Assembly (NCBI RefSeq): GCF_002943525.1
Contig: NZ_CP025394.1
Coordinates: forward strand, 1,612,001 to 1,676,000
Source of the DNA: Kitasatospora sp. MMS16-BH015
GTDB lineage: Bacteria > Actinomycetota > Actinomycetes > Streptomycetales > Streptomycetaceae
Direction of reading: 5' to 3'
Length of the DNA: 64,000 nt
Shown in pieces: positions 43,382 through 52,692 of this stretch (within the stretch, counting starts at the first letter, position 1; each line of letters starts with the position of its first letter). The translations under genes were made by a program, and so were the position numbers. The notes beneath the pieces are model-generated. The model saw nothing but the letters and a program-made list of their open reading frames with translations, did not search any database and was not told the DNA's origin.

Positions 43382-45036
43382 GCGGCTCGCCCATGTACAG
43401 CGCGGTCACCGTGAGCCCCGCCCTGGCGGCCGCCCAGGCCGCCCGGCGGCGGGCCCACCGCGAGGAGTTGCGCCGCCGCGAGCAGGCCCGGGCCCGGGAG
43501 CGGGCCCGGCTGGCGGCCCTGCGCGCCGCCGAGCAGGCCCGGCGCGAGCGGCTGGACCGGGAGCGGATGGCCAAGGCCCGCGAGCGGGCCCGGCAGCGCA
43601 CCGAACGGGTCGGCGAACGGCGGGCCGTCGAACGGGACGGACGGATCGCCGCCCACACCGAGCTGCGGCGCGCGGCCGTCGGCCGCAGCCTCCAGGAGGT
43701 GGCCGGCCTGATCACCGAGGTGCGCGGCCGGACGGACCCGGACACCATGTTCGACCTGGACGCCCGGCTCTCCGAGCTCCGCACCCGGCTCCGGCTCAGC
43801 CCCGACGCCGCCCTCGGGGCCGCCGTCGAGGAGCTGCGCGGCCGGGTGATCACCCTGCGCCACGCGGCCGCCCCGGGGGTCACCGCCGAGGATCGGCCCT
43901 CCCAACTCGCCGAGCTGGAGCAGCGGCTGACCACCATCGGCCCAGCGGACCCGGCCGGCCGGGTCCGCTGTGAGGAGCAGCTGGGCCGTCTGCGCACGGC
44001 CCTCGCCGAGGGCCAGGACCTCCGCTTCGACGCCCTGCTCGGCTCCGCCGAGCACGAACTCGCCCGCCACGCAGGCGCGGTGGCCCGGGAGGAGGACCGC
44101 CAGGCCCGCGCCCTGGCCGCCGAAGCAGCGGCCGCCGAGCGGGCCGAGGCGGCCGCAGCAGCGGCGCGGGCGGGGGCAGCACCGGCGGGCGGCCGAAGCG
44201 TAGCCGGTCGGTCGACGGGCGGCAGCGGAACCGGCCCCGCCGACCCCGCCGATCCCATCGATCCCATCGATCCCGTCGATCCTGTGGACCCCACCGGCCC
44301 CTCGGGCCCGGCGGCGGCCGAGGAGGCCGGGGACGCCGAAAGTACCGAAGGCACCGAAGACGTTGAGCTCGCAGCCGAGTTGGCGCGGCTGCGGGCCGAG
44401 GCGGAGGCCGCGCGGCTGGCGGCCGGCCTGGCCGAGGCGCGGGAGCGCTTCGAGCTGGTGGCTCCGTGGGCCCGGGACGCGGCCCAGGACGCCGCCGACT
44501 TCGCCGAGGCCGGGCTGCGCGGGCAGTTGACCGGGGCGCTGGAGCGGGTGGAGGGGGCGCTCGCGGCCGGGCAGGCAGCGAGCGCGCTCGCTGCGGTACA
44601 GGCCTTGGAGCTACTGCTGCCCGCCGCCGAGGAGCGGCTGGACACGGTGCTTGCCGCGTACGAGCGCCGGGCCGAGCTGGCCAGGTCGCTCAAGGAGGCG
44701 ATGGCGGCGGAGGGCCTGGGCTTCCTGAGCGGCGAGACCGAAGGGCAGGACTTCGTGCTGGTCTTCGGTCGGGCCAACGGCGCCACCTACCAGGCCACCC
44801 TGCGCGAGGACCCGAACGGCGTGCCGGTGCTCAGCTACGTGGTGGAGGGCGAGAGCGACCGCCGGTTCCTGCCCGAGCGCAACGAGGTGGTCTGCGAGAG
44901 CACCGAGGCACTGCTCGACCACGTGCACGGCCTGATGGCCCCGGACGGCTACCAGCCGGCCGAGCTCGACTGGGACGGCAAGCCGCCGCCCGGCCAGGCC
45001 GGTTCGACCCGGCGGCAGCCGGGGCGGACGGCATGA
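43378..45036 (+). CDS. Coiled-coil protein of the conflict island
   Basis: TTG 43378 overlaps the radical SAM stop (TTGA) and has GGGAGG six bases ahead, so it is preferred over ATG 43393; 552 residues. The N-terminal 250 residues are Arg/Ala/Glu-rich coiled coil (RRRAHREELRRREQARARER). A linker of six Asp-Pro-x triplets (44242-44295) follows, then more helices. A small globular end (residues ~455-545) has LVFGRANGATYQATLRED and SYVVEGESDRRFLPERNEVV. It probably scaffolds the AAA+ and Hsp70-like proteins encoded next. No family name is recognised. Confidence 0.78.
   Translation: MSGSPMYSAVTVSPALAAAQAARRRAHREELRRREQARARERARLAALRAAEQARRERLDRERMAKARERARQRTERVGERRAVERDGRIAAHTELRRAAVGRSLQEVAGLITEVRGRTDPDTMFDLDARLSELRTRLRLSPDAALGAAVEELRGRVITLRHAAAPGVTAEDRPSQLAELEQRLTTIGPADPAGRVRCEEQLGRLRTALAEGQDLRFDALLGSAEHELARHAGAVAREEDRQARALAAEAAAAERAEAAAAAARAGAAPAGGRSVAGRSTGGSGTGPADPADPIDPIDPVDPVDPTGPSGPAAAEEAGDAESTEGTEDVELAAELARLRAEAEAARLAAGLAEARERFELVAPWARDAAQDAADFAEAGLRGQLTGALERVEGALAAGQAASALAAVQALELLLPAAEERLDTVLAAYERRAELARSLKEAMAAEGLGFLSGETEGQDFVLVFGRANGATYQATLREDPNGVPVLSYVVEGESDRRFLPERNEVVCESTEALLDHVHGLMAPDGYQPAELDWDGKPPPGQAGSTRRQPGRTA
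44242..44295. repeat. Six 9-bp units encoding Asp-Pro-x
   Basis: Units at 44242, 44251, 44260, 44269, 44278 and 44287 are GAC/GAT-CCC plus a variable codon, encoding DPA DPI DPI DPV DPV DPT. It forms a flexible acidic linker in the coiled-coil protein and is a likely slippage site. Confidence 0.85.
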
Positions 45037-47063
45037 CGGGCCAGACCCCGGAGCCCACCGAGGAGCGGACCGTCGCCCGGCCGGGGGCGCCGCGCTGGGT
45101 GATCTCGCTCTCGATGGAGCTGCGCCGGGGCCGCCAGGTGGTGCTCACCGGACGGGTGCGTGACCGCTGGTGGTGGGACGGGCGCCCGGCGCCGTTCCGC
45201 ACCGTGCTGGCCTCCTCGCTCTACGCCAGCGGCTTCGAGGTGGTGGCCTGGTGGAGCCCGGTGGACGGACTGACCTTCCCGCTGGAGGACCAACTCGACT
45301 GGCAGCACGAGCGGTTCGAGGAGCTGCACCGGCAGACCCCGGAGCGCTCGGCCCGCCCCCGGCCGGCCCCCACCGCACCACCGGCCACCGCCGCTCCACC
45401 GGGCGCGGCCCCACCGCCGGGCGCGGCCGCACCGCCGGACTCCGCCGGGGCCCGGGGGCCGTCGGTCACCAGCCGGGGCGCCCGCGCCCTGGCGGCCACC
45501 GGGCAGGTCTTCCGGCCCGGCCCGGTACGGCAGTTGAACTCGGTGGACGACGCGCTCGCCGAGGCGCACCGGATGGCCGCCCACCCGGGCAACGCGATCG
45601 CCTTCGTCTTCGAGGACCTGGACCACGTGCTGCCGCTGGGCGACCCGAAGAGCGCGGTGGGCTACCTGCGGCTGCGCGCGGCGATGGCCGACGCGGTGAC
45701 CCCGGCGCCGGATCCGCGGATCGCCGCCCCGGAGCAGCGCCCGCGCAATCCGGTGCTGGCCGTCACCGGTGACCTGGCCCGGCTGCCGGGTTGGCTGCAC
45801 CGGGAGGAGCCGCGCACCGTGGTGCTGCAGGTGGAGGCACCCGACCAGGCCGAGCGGCGGCGCTGGTTCCGGATGATCGGCCCGGAGTTCAACGGCGGCG
45901 CGCTGGCCAAGGCGGCCGAGTTCGAGCCGCTGGTGGCCGCCACCGACGGGCTGACCGGCTGGGAGCTGGACGCGCTGGCGCGGACCTCGCACCTGCGCAA
46001 GGCCCCGCTGCGCGAGCCCGGCAAACTGCTCGAACGGTACCGGCTGAACGTCACCACCGACCCGTGGACCCAGCTCGACCACCGCACCATCGCGGCGGCG
46101 GCCGAGAAGCTCGGCGCTCGGGTGATCGGCCAACGGCCCGCCGTGGACGCGGTGGTGGGCGCGCTCCAGGCGGCGTACATCGGGATCGGCTTCGGCAGCT
46201 CGGGGGCCTCCCGGCCGCGCGGCGCGTTCTTCTTCGTCGGCCCGACCGGGGTGGGCAAGACCGAACTCGCCAAGTCCGTGGCCGAGTTGATCTTCGGCGA
46301 CCCGAGCGCCTACGCCCGCTTCGACATGAGCGAGTACCAGCAGGAGCACGCCGCCGAACGGCTGGCCGGCGCCCCGCCGGGCTACCTCGGCCACGAGCGC
46401 GGCGGCGAACTGACCCGGCGGGTGCAGGAACGCCCGTTCAGCGTGCTGCTCTTCGACGAGATCGAGAAAGCCCACCCGGCCGTGCTGGACAAATTTCTCC
46501 AGATCCTGGAGGACGGCCGGCTCACCGACGGCCAGGGGCAGACCGCGCACTTCTCGCAGAGCCTGATCATCTTCACCTCCAACACCGGTGCCGACGGCCT
46601 GCACGAGCTGCTCGCCGAGTACGGCGACGACCTGCCCTACGAGGTGATCCAGGAGCACTTCACCGAGGCGGTGGAGCGCAGGTTCCGGGCGATCGGCCGG
46701 CCGGAGATCTACGGCCGGCTCCGGCCCGGTGTGGTGGTCTTCGACATGCTGCGCACCGAGCACGTGGTCGGCATCGCCGAGCGGCTGATCGCCCAACTCG
46801 CCGATTCCGTCCGCGAACGGCACCGGGTCGGGCTGCTCGCCGACCGGCCGGCCCTGCACCGGTGGATCACCGAGCGGATGTCCGATCCGGAGCAGCGGGC
46901 GTACGGCGGGCGGCAGATCCGCAACGAGTTCGAGGCCGTCCTGCACACCGTGGTGCAGCACCTGATGGACCACCGGCCGCAGCCCGGGAGCCGACTGCTG
47001 CTGGACATCGACGAGCAGGGCACGGCCCGGGTCCGCCCGGCGCCGGCCGAGGGCGGGGAGTGA
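45033..47063 (+). CDS. Clp/HSP100-like AAA+ ATPase with degenerate first module
   Basis: ATG 45033 overlaps the previous stop (ATGA); 676 residues. The C-terminal AAA+ is canonical: FFFVGPTGVGKTELAKS (~residue 405), Walker B VLLFDEIEKAHP, SNTGADG sensor, and arginine-containing lid GGRQIRNEFE, most like the D2 ring of ClpB/ClpA, with PGYLGHERGG near the pore. The N-terminal part holds a second AAA+-like region with FVFEDLDHVLP and LAVTGDLARLPG but no Walker A, so it likely binds without hydrolysing ATP. A Pro/Ala-rich linker (~100-140) separates it from the N-terminus. It probably remodels proteins of the island. Confidence 0.84.
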   Translation: MTGQTPEPTEERTVARPGAPRWVISLSMELRRGRQVVLTGRVRDRWWWDGRPAPFRTVLASSLYASGFEVVAWWSPVDGLTFPLEDQLDWQHERFEELHRQTPERSARPRPAPTAPPATAAPPGAAPPPGAAAPPDSAGARGPSVTSRGARALAATGQVFRPGPVRQLNSVDDALAEAHRMAAHPGNAIAFVFEDLDHVLPLGDPKSAVGYLRLRAAMADAVTPAPDPRIAAPEQRPRNPVLAVTGDLARLPGWLHREEPRTVVLQVEAPDQAERRRWFRMIGPEFNGGALAKAAEFEPLVAATDGLTGWELDALARTSHLRKAPLREPGKLLERYRLNVTTDPWTQLDHRTIAAAAEKLGARVIGQRPAVDAVVGALQAAYIGIGFGSSGASRPRGAFFFVGPTGVGKTELAKSVAELIFGDPSAYARFDMSEYQQEHAAERLAGAPPGYLGHERGGELTRRVQERPFSVLLFDEIEKAHPAVLDKFLQILEDGRLTDGQGQTAHFSQSLIIFTSNTGADGLHELLAEYGDDLPYEVIQEHFTEAVERRFRAIGRPEIYGRLRPGVVVFDMLRTEHVVGIAERLIAQLADSVRERHRVGLLADRPALHRWITERMSDPEQRAYGGRQIRNEFEAVLHTVVQHLMDHRPQPGSRLLLDIDEQGTARVRPAPAEGGE

Positions 47064-49039
47064 TGGACGGACTGGACTTCGGCGACAGCTTCGCCCGGCT
47101 CGCCTGGGCCGATCCGGGCGGCCGCCCGGCGGCGGTCGGGCCCGCGCAGCCGGCCACCGTGCGGCGCACCCCCGGCGGCGGCCTGCGGGCCGAACGGGCC
47201 GAGGGCGCGTTCTCCGCCCGGGCCCGGCTGCTCGGCCGGCCGGGCCCGGAGGGCGAGGCGGCGGTCGGCTGCGTGCTCGCGGAGCTCGTCCGGCAGACGG
47301 TCGAGGCCGGCCGGCCGCACCCCGGGGAGGTGCTGCTGGGCGTACCGGCGTACGGGACGGGCGAGGCGACGCTGGTCCGGGCGGTGGAGGCCGCCAACCT
47401 GCGGGTGGCGCAGACCCTGCCGGAGCCGGTGGCCGTCCTGCTGCACTACGCGGGCGTCCGGGACGGCGTCCGCAGCACCGTCCTGGTGCACGACCAGGGC
47501 GCGACCGGGCTGCGCCTGACCCTGCTGGAGGTCGCGGGCGACGACCGCACCGTCACCGTGGTCGACTCCGCCCGGGCCCCGATCGGCGGCGACCAGTGGG
47601 ACGGCCTGCTCGCCGCCGAGCTGCGGCTCCGGTACGGCCTCCCGGCCACCGCCGTCCCGGAGAGCGCGCTGCGGCGGGCCGCCGAGCAGCTGCGGCTCGC
47701 CCTCGGCTCCGCCGATCAGGCCGAACTCCAGCTGGGCGAGCAGTTGTTGTTCCTCGACCGGGCGACCCTGGCCGCCGTCACCCGCCCACTGCGGGAGCAG
47801 GCCGCCGCAGCCGCCGACGCCCTGCTGCTGCGGACCGGCGAGCGCGGCTGGGAGCCGCCGAGCAGCGTCCTGCTGGCCGGCGGCCTGGGCGCCGCCCCGG
47901 AGGCGGGCGAACTCCTCGGCCCGCTGGGCCTGCTCGTCCGCCAGGAGCAGCCCGAACTCGCCGTCGCCCGCGGCCTGGCCCTGGCCACGGCCTTCGGCAT
48001 GCTCTGGATCGAGCACGCCCCGGCCGGCCCCGCCCCGAGGAGGCGCAGCGCCTGGACCCCGGAGCCCCCACCGCTCCCCTTCGAGGACCCGGAGCCACAC
48101 CAACTCCTCGTCGAGGAAACGAAGCTGAACCAACCGCCCGTCGAGGACCCGGAGCCGCACCGGCCGCCCGTCGACGACCCGGAGCCGCTCGAGGCCCTGC
48201 TGAAGGCTCCCGTTCCACCGCCGTCTCCCGTCCGGGAAGCACCGACCGTCCGGCCCGAGAGCGTCGAGGAGCCACCGTTCGCCCCGCCCACACCGGTCGA
48301 GGAGCCACCCAGCCCTGCCGAGGAGGATCCGCCCCTCCCCCCGAAGGCCCCGCCGCCCTCCCCCGCCGTCGAGGAGGAGCCGAGCACCGCCCTCTACCCC
48401 GTCCCCGTCACCCATCTCGACGCCCTGCGCCGGGGTGACCGGCTGCTGGTCCGCTGGGCCTGGCCGGCGCAGAGCCGGGAGGCCCGGGTCGGCTGGCAGG
48501 TGGACGGGCCGACGCCCGCCGGGGTGGCCGGCAGCGGGGAGTTGCGCTGCTCGCGGCGCGGGTACGAGCACGACGGTGGCCTGACCCTCCCGGTCGGGCG
48601 CGGCGCGGTGGACCTCACGGTCTGGGCGTACGCCCCGGCGCCGGCCGAGCCGGCGGCACAGTCCGCCCTCCGGGTGGAGGCCGAGCCGCCCGAGGTGCGG
48701 TACGAGGTGGTGCTGCCGAAGGGCCCGCGCGCCTGGACCTCGCGGGCCGGGCTGCACGGGTGGACGGCCCGGGTGGTCTTCACCGCCGAGGCCGACTGCC
48801 GGCTGCCGCCGCTGCGCGTGGTGCACGGGCTCGGCCGCGACCGGCCCACCCGGGCCGGCGAGGGCACCGTGCTGCACGAACTGCCGGCCCAGGAGCTCAC
48901 CGCCGGCACCCCGTTCACCCTCCGCCTCGCCGTCCCGGCGACCCGCGGCCCCTCGTGGCTGGTCTGCCTGCCGGTGGCACCCGAGGACCGGTCCGTGGTG
49001 CTCCGCCCGCTGGCCCTGCATCGACTGAGAGTGACCTGA
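47063..49039 (+). CDS. Divergent Hsp70-like ATPase with Pro-rich linker and beta domains
   Basis: ATG 47063 overlaps the AAA+ stop (TGATG); 658 residues. The first ~330 residues follow the actin/Hsp70 fold with altered phosphate loops: LDFGDSFARLAW in place of GIDLGTT, VLVHDQGATGLRLTLL in place of DLGGGT, and VLLAGGLGAAPE as the adenosine motif. A ~120-residue acidic/Pro repeat-rich linker (EDPEPH, EEPPSP) follows. Two Ig/FN3-like beta segments (about residues 455-655) replace the usual peptide-binding domain. It pairs with the adjacent AAA+ protein like DnaK with ClpB, but the altered loops suggest a specialised role. Confidence 0.8.
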   Translation: MDGLDFGDSFARLAWADPGGRPAAVGPAQPATVRRTPGGGLRAERAEGAFSARARLLGRPGPEGEAAVGCVLAELVRQTVEAGRPHPGEVLLGVPAYGTGEATLVRAVEAANLRVAQTLPEPVAVLLHYAGVRDGVRSTVLVHDQGATGLRLTLLEVAGDDRTVTVVDSARAPIGGDQWDGLLAAELRLRYGLPATAVPESALRRAAEQLRLALGSADQAELQLGEQLLFLDRATLAAVTRPLREQAAAAADALLLRTGERGWEPPSSVLLAGGLGAAPEAGELLGPLGLLVRQEQPELAVARGLALATAFGMLWIEHAPAGPAPRRRSAWTPEPPPLPFEDPEPHQLLVEETKLNQPPVEDPEPHRPPVDDPEPLEALLKAPVPPPSPVREAPTVRPESVEEPPFAPPTPVEEPPSPAEEDPPLPPKAPPPSPAVEEEPSTALYPVPVTHLDALRRGDRLLVRWAWPAQSREARVGWQVDGPTPAGVAGSGELRCSRRGYEHDGGLTLPVGRGAVDLTVWAYAPAPAEPAAQSALRVEAEPPEVRYEVVLPKGPRAWTSRAGLHGWTARVVFTAEADCRLPPLRVVHGLGRDRPTRAGEGTVLHELPAQELTAGTPFTLRLAVPATRGPSWLVCLPVAPEDRSVVLRPLALHRLRVT

Positions 49040-50263
49040 ATGGCCGCCGAACTCGCCTGCCCGTACTGCTACGAGACCTTCACCGTCCGCCGGATCATGT
49101 TCCGGTGCAGCAGCCAGACCGGCCCCACCGGCAAGCGCTGCCGCCGCGAGCGCGACCCCGTCCTGGTCCAGCGCCGGGGCATCAGGGGCGAGCTCGGCCC
49201 GGTCTTCGCCGACGACGGACGCAAGCAGCTCACCCCGCACGCGGGGGCCTGCGAGGCCGTCACCACCTTCCGGGTCTGCCCGGTCTGCCACTCCACCCTG
49301 CCCGCGCAGTTCGGCCTGCTCGGCAACCGGCTGATCGCCATGGTCGGGGCCAAGGCCTCCGGCAAGACGGTCTACATGACCGTGCTGCTGCACGAGTTGA
49401 TGAACAGGGTGGGCGCGCTCGGCGGCTTCGCGCTGATGGCGGCCGACGACGAGACGATGAACCGGTTCGACACCCACTACCAGGACCCGCTCTACCAGGG
49501 CGGGGCGATGTTCCAGGCCACCCCTCCCGCGCTGGTCAACGACAACCGGGTGGACCCGATGGTCTTCCGGTTCGGCCTGACCCGGCGGGGGCTGCTCGGC
49601 GACCGGCCGGAGCACACCCTGCTCTCCTTCTTCGACACCGCCGGCGAGGACTTCAACTCGCAGGAGAAGATCCAGGTCAACACCCGCTACCTGGCCAACT
49701 CCGACGGCATCATCCTGATCCTGGACCCGCTCCAGCTGCCCGGCGCCCGCCAACTGGCCCGTCCGGGCGCCGCGTTGCCGGAGACCGAGGGTCAGGACTC
49801 GCCGATCAACGTGCTCTCCCGGGTGACCAGCATGCTGCTGCCGCACCGGGCGGCCGGCCCGCGCGGGGGCCGGCTGCGCCCGGGGGCCGCCCGGGTGGGA
49901 CGGATCAGCACCCCGATCGCGGTGGTCTTCGCCAAGCTGGACGCCTTCTGGGACGGGCTCGCCCCGGGCAGCCCGCTGCTGACCCAGCCGCCCGCCGACG
50001 GGCGCTTCCACACGGCCGACAGCCTGGACGTGCACGAGGAGGTCCGGCACCTGCTGCGCGAGTGGCGCGGCGGCCAGCTCGACCAGATCCTGGAGACCAA
50101 CTACCGGCACTACCGCTACTTCGGGATGTCGGCGCTCGGCAACAGCCCCACCACCGACGGCCGGGTGGCCCCCACCGGCATCCAGCCCTACCGGGTGACC
50201 GACCCCCTGCTCTGGCTGCTGAGCGAGTTCGGCTCGGTGGCAACGACCAAGCGGCAGGCCTGA
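49040..50263 (+). CDS. Double-GTPase-like P-loop protein with N-terminal zinc ribbon
   Basis: ATG 49040 abuts the previous stop; 407 residues. The N-terminus has CPYCYETFTV and another Cys set (FRCSS, CPVCHS), a zinc ribbon. The GTPase core has P-loop MVGAKASGKT (~residue 97), G3-like FFDTAGEDF, and G4-like AVVFAKLDAF. These match the DO-GTPase (double-GTPase) families that comparative genomics places with GAP1 proteins in bacterial conflict systems. It should switch between GTP and GDP states and dock to GAP1, encoded two bases after. Confidence 0.75.
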   Translation: MAAELACPYCYETFTVRRIMFRCSSQTGPTGKRCRRERDPVLVQRRGIRGELGPVFADDGRKQLTPHAGACEAVTTFRVCPVCHSTLPAQFGLLGNRLIAMVGAKASGKTVYMTVLLHELMNRVGALGGFALMAADDETMNRFDTHYQDPLYQGGAMFQATPPALVNDNRVDPMVFRFGLTRRGLLGDRPEHTLLSFFDTAGEDFNSQEKIQVNTRYLANSDGIILILDPLQLPGARQLARPGAALPETEGQDSPINVLSRVTSMLLPHRAAGPRGGRLRPGAARVGRISTPIAVVFAKLDAFWDGLAPGSPLLTQPPADGRFHTADSLDVHEEVRHLLREWRGGQLDQILETNYRHYRYFGMSALGNSPTTDGRVAPTGIQPYRVTDPLLWLLSEFGSVATTKRQA

Positions 50264-50264
50264 G

Positions 50265-52688
50265 ATGGCCTTCCAACAGCTGTACTACACCTCCTGCGAA
50301 CACGGCCTGAGCGGCTTCGCCGGCTACCAGTTCAACGCCGTCAGCCCGGAGACCTCCGCCGAGACCATGCGGCTGGTCGAGGCGCTCACCGCGTACGAGC
50401 CGCCCCGCTCACTGCTCGGCGCCCAGACGCCCGAGGAGCTGGCCCGCTGCCCGGTCAACCTGGTGCACGTCCCGGGCAGCCCGGCGCTCTCGGCGCAGGT
50501 CCGGTACGTGGGCCGGGACTCCTCCCGGCGGGTCGGCAACTACTTCGCGCACGCGCTCGGCAGCCCGGACTTCGCCCGGGACGCCGGCGGCCTGCTGGGC
50601 ATCGAGCTCTGGGGCTCGGCCGCCTGGTCGAGCACCCCCGCCACCGGCACCCGACTGCCCGAGCTCGGGGCCGTCCCGGCCGGTCCGCTCTCCCCGTCGG
50701 TCGTCGGCCTGTTCCTCCGCCAGCACCCGCACGCCGAGCTGCTGGGCGCCCTGCTGGCCGCCACCCTGGACGCGCTGGCGCACGAGCGGACGGTGCTACT
50801 GGTGGAGCGGGACTCGGCCAGCGTGGCGCACTGGGTGGCCGCCGTCTGCTACCTGCTGCCGCCGCCGCTGGCCCGGCGGCTCTCCTTCGCCACCTACCAG
50901 CACCGGCCCGAGCGCGCCCGGCTGCACCTGGTCGGCACCGTGCCGGAGATCCGGCTCGACCTGGGCGCGGAGCACCAGGACGCCTTCCACCTGCTGGACT
51001 TCGTCCAGGGCCGGGTGCCTCCGTTGCCCGACCACCCACTGGTCGGGCTGCTCACCCGGATCGGTCTGCGGGCCGCCTCGGCCTTCTGGGCCCGCACCGG
51101 CGTGCACCTGCGGGGCGACGAGCAGACGGCGCAGGACTGGCACGGCCCGGCGGCGGCCACCGCCGCCGCGGCCGCCATCCGGCTGACCGAGGCGGACGTG
51201 GCGGCGGTGACCGACTGGCTGCGGCAGAGCCCCGGGCCACCGTCCGGGGCGGTCACCACCGTGCTGCAGGACCTGTACCGGCACCAGCGGCTCACCCGCC
51301 CGCAGCTGACCGAACTGATCCCGCTGGCCCGGGCCCACGGGCAGACGGAGCTGGCCGCCCTGATGACCGGCCAGGTGGTGGAGCACGACCTGCTGGCGAT
51401 CCGGGACGACACCGCCCGGCACCCGGCCCCCGTCCGGATCACCGACCCCGAGGAGCGGGTGCGGACCACCGCCCGCTGGCTGGCCACCTTCGAGACCGCC
51501 CACGGGGCCGCCGCGCTGCGCCTGCTGGCCTGGGCCGCCGGAGCCGGTCTTGAGCCCTCCGAGCGGCAACTCGCCCCGCACAGCACCCGGATCGCCGAGC
51601 AGCTGCTCGCCACGGCGGTCACCGACAGCAGCCTCACCGCCCTGGCGGCCGAGCTGACCGCCGCCGCACAGCGCTGGCCGGGCTTCCGGGCCGGGGTGGT
51701 GGAGGCCGTGCTCCGCCTCGAGGGCGACCGCCCCGGCCAGTTCCGGGCGGTACTCGCCGAGCTGCCGGCCGGCCTGATCGACGCCGATGACCTGACGGGC
51801 CGTCCGGAGCTCCTGGAGGACTTCCTGGCCGTCCAGGTCGAGCGCCACCGGACCACCGCCCACGGCGCCCTGGTGCGGATCCTGGAGGCGAACGGCACCG
51901 GCGTGCTCGACGGCCGGCTGCTGCGCGTCCTGTGGCCGCACGGGCCGGGCCGCTGGACGCTCACCGAGGCGCGCCTCCTGCTGCCCGAGCTGCTGCCGGC
52001 GAAGCTGCCCGGCCTGCACTGGACCGACGGCGCCCTCGGCTGGCTCGCCGCCACCGTCTGCCAGGAGATCCCGGACAAGTACCAGTGGGAGGAGTACACC
52101 CGCGTGGCCTCGCTGCTGCGCAGGCTGCCGACGGCCGACCGGCTCCCCGCGGACGCCCGGAGCTGCCTCGCCCGCACCCTGGAACTGGCCGAGCTGGTCC
52201 AGAACGCGGTCGACGCCGATTCGCTCGCCCTGCTGCTGGACGACCCGCCGCCCGAACACTGGCACTCCGCCCGGTCGGTGCTGAACGCCCAGCTGCCGCG
52301 CCTGCTGATCGAACGCCCGGTCCGGGACCCGGCGGCGACCGGTCCTCGGCTGAGCAAGCTGGAGGAGCCGACGGCCCTCGCCTACCTCGACCGGCTCGAC
52401 CGGGAGGCCAAGCGGGTCGGCCGCCACCACCCCGCCAACCGGTACCTGATCGAACACCTGGTGACCCTCACCCGCACCCGGCTGCCCAAGCGCGAGCTGC
52501 TCGCCGGCATCGCGGAGCACTGGCCCGAGGCCGACCTGGACCGCCTGCGGCGCGCGCTGGAGCCGGTGGACCCGGCCTGGGCCGAACGGATCGCGTACCT
52601 GCTCGCCCAACGCCCGGTGCCGCTGCGCCGCCGCGTCGCGGGCCGGCTGAAGCTGCGGCGCGGCGGCGCCGAGAAGACCGAGGAGTGA
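50265..52688 (+). CDS. GTPase-associated protein 1 (GAP1)-like scaffold
   Basis: An 807-residue protein beginning QQLYYTSCEHGLSGFAGYQF, the hallmark of the GAP1 N-terminal domain type 2. The middle (RRVGNYFAHALGSPDF..., LLPPPLARRLSFATYQHRP) and helical C-terminal domains follow the GAP1-N/M/C order. No catalytic motif is known. GAP1 proteins occur beside double-GTPases, and here genes on both sides encode such GTPases, so it probably bridges them. It may act as effector, scaffold or GAP. The family name is from memory. Confidence 0.72.
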   Translation: MAFQQLYYTSCEHGLSGFAGYQFNAVSPETSAETMRLVEALTAYEPPRSLLGAQTPEELARCPVNLVHVPGSPALSAQVRYVGRDSSRRVGNYFAHALGSPDFARDAGGLLGIELWGSAAWSSTPATGTRLPELGAVPAGPLSPSVVGLFLRQHPHAELLGALLAATLDALAHERTVLLVERDSASVAHWVAAVCYLLPPPLARRLSFATYQHRPERARLHLVGTVPEIRLDLGAEHQDAFHLLDFVQGRVPPLPDHPLVGLLTRIGLRAASAFWARTGVHLRGDEQTAQDWHGPAAATAAAAAIRLTEADVAAVTDWLRQSPGPPSGAVTTVLQDLYRHQRLTRPQLTELIPLARAHGQTELAALMTGQVVEHDLLAIRDDTARHPAPVRITDPEERVRTTARWLATFETAHGAAALRLLAWAAGAGLEPSERQLAPHSTRIAEQLLATAVTDSSLTALAAELTAAAQRWPGFRAGVVEAVLRLEGDRPGQFRAVLAELPAGLIDADDLTGRPELLEDFLAVQVERHRTTAHGALVRILEANGTGVLDGRLLRVLWPHGPGRWTLTEARLLLPELLPAKLPGLHWTDGALGWLAATVCQEIPDKYQWEEYTRVASLLRRLPTADRLPADARSCLARTLELAELVQNAVDADSLALLLDDPPPEHWHSARSVLNAQLPRLLIERPVRDPAATGPRLSKLEEPTALAYLDRLDREAKRVGRHHPANRYLIEHLVTLTRTRLPKRELLAGIAEHWPEADLDRLRRALEPVDPAWAERIAYLLAQRPVPLRRRVAGRLKLRRGGAEKTEE

Positions 52689-52692
52689 ATCC

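Noticed and set aside
44242..44295. Mini-CRISPR or regulatory repeat array
   Set aside because: The 9-bp units are in frame and encode Asp-Pro-x, so they are a protein linker.
46709..50110. Minus-strand open frame of over 1100 codons across the AAA+, Hsp70 and GTPase genes
   Set aside because: It is the reverse-frame shadow of strongly coding plus-strand genes. It translates to Gly/Arg/Val-rich text without domains, as expected in GC-rich DNA.
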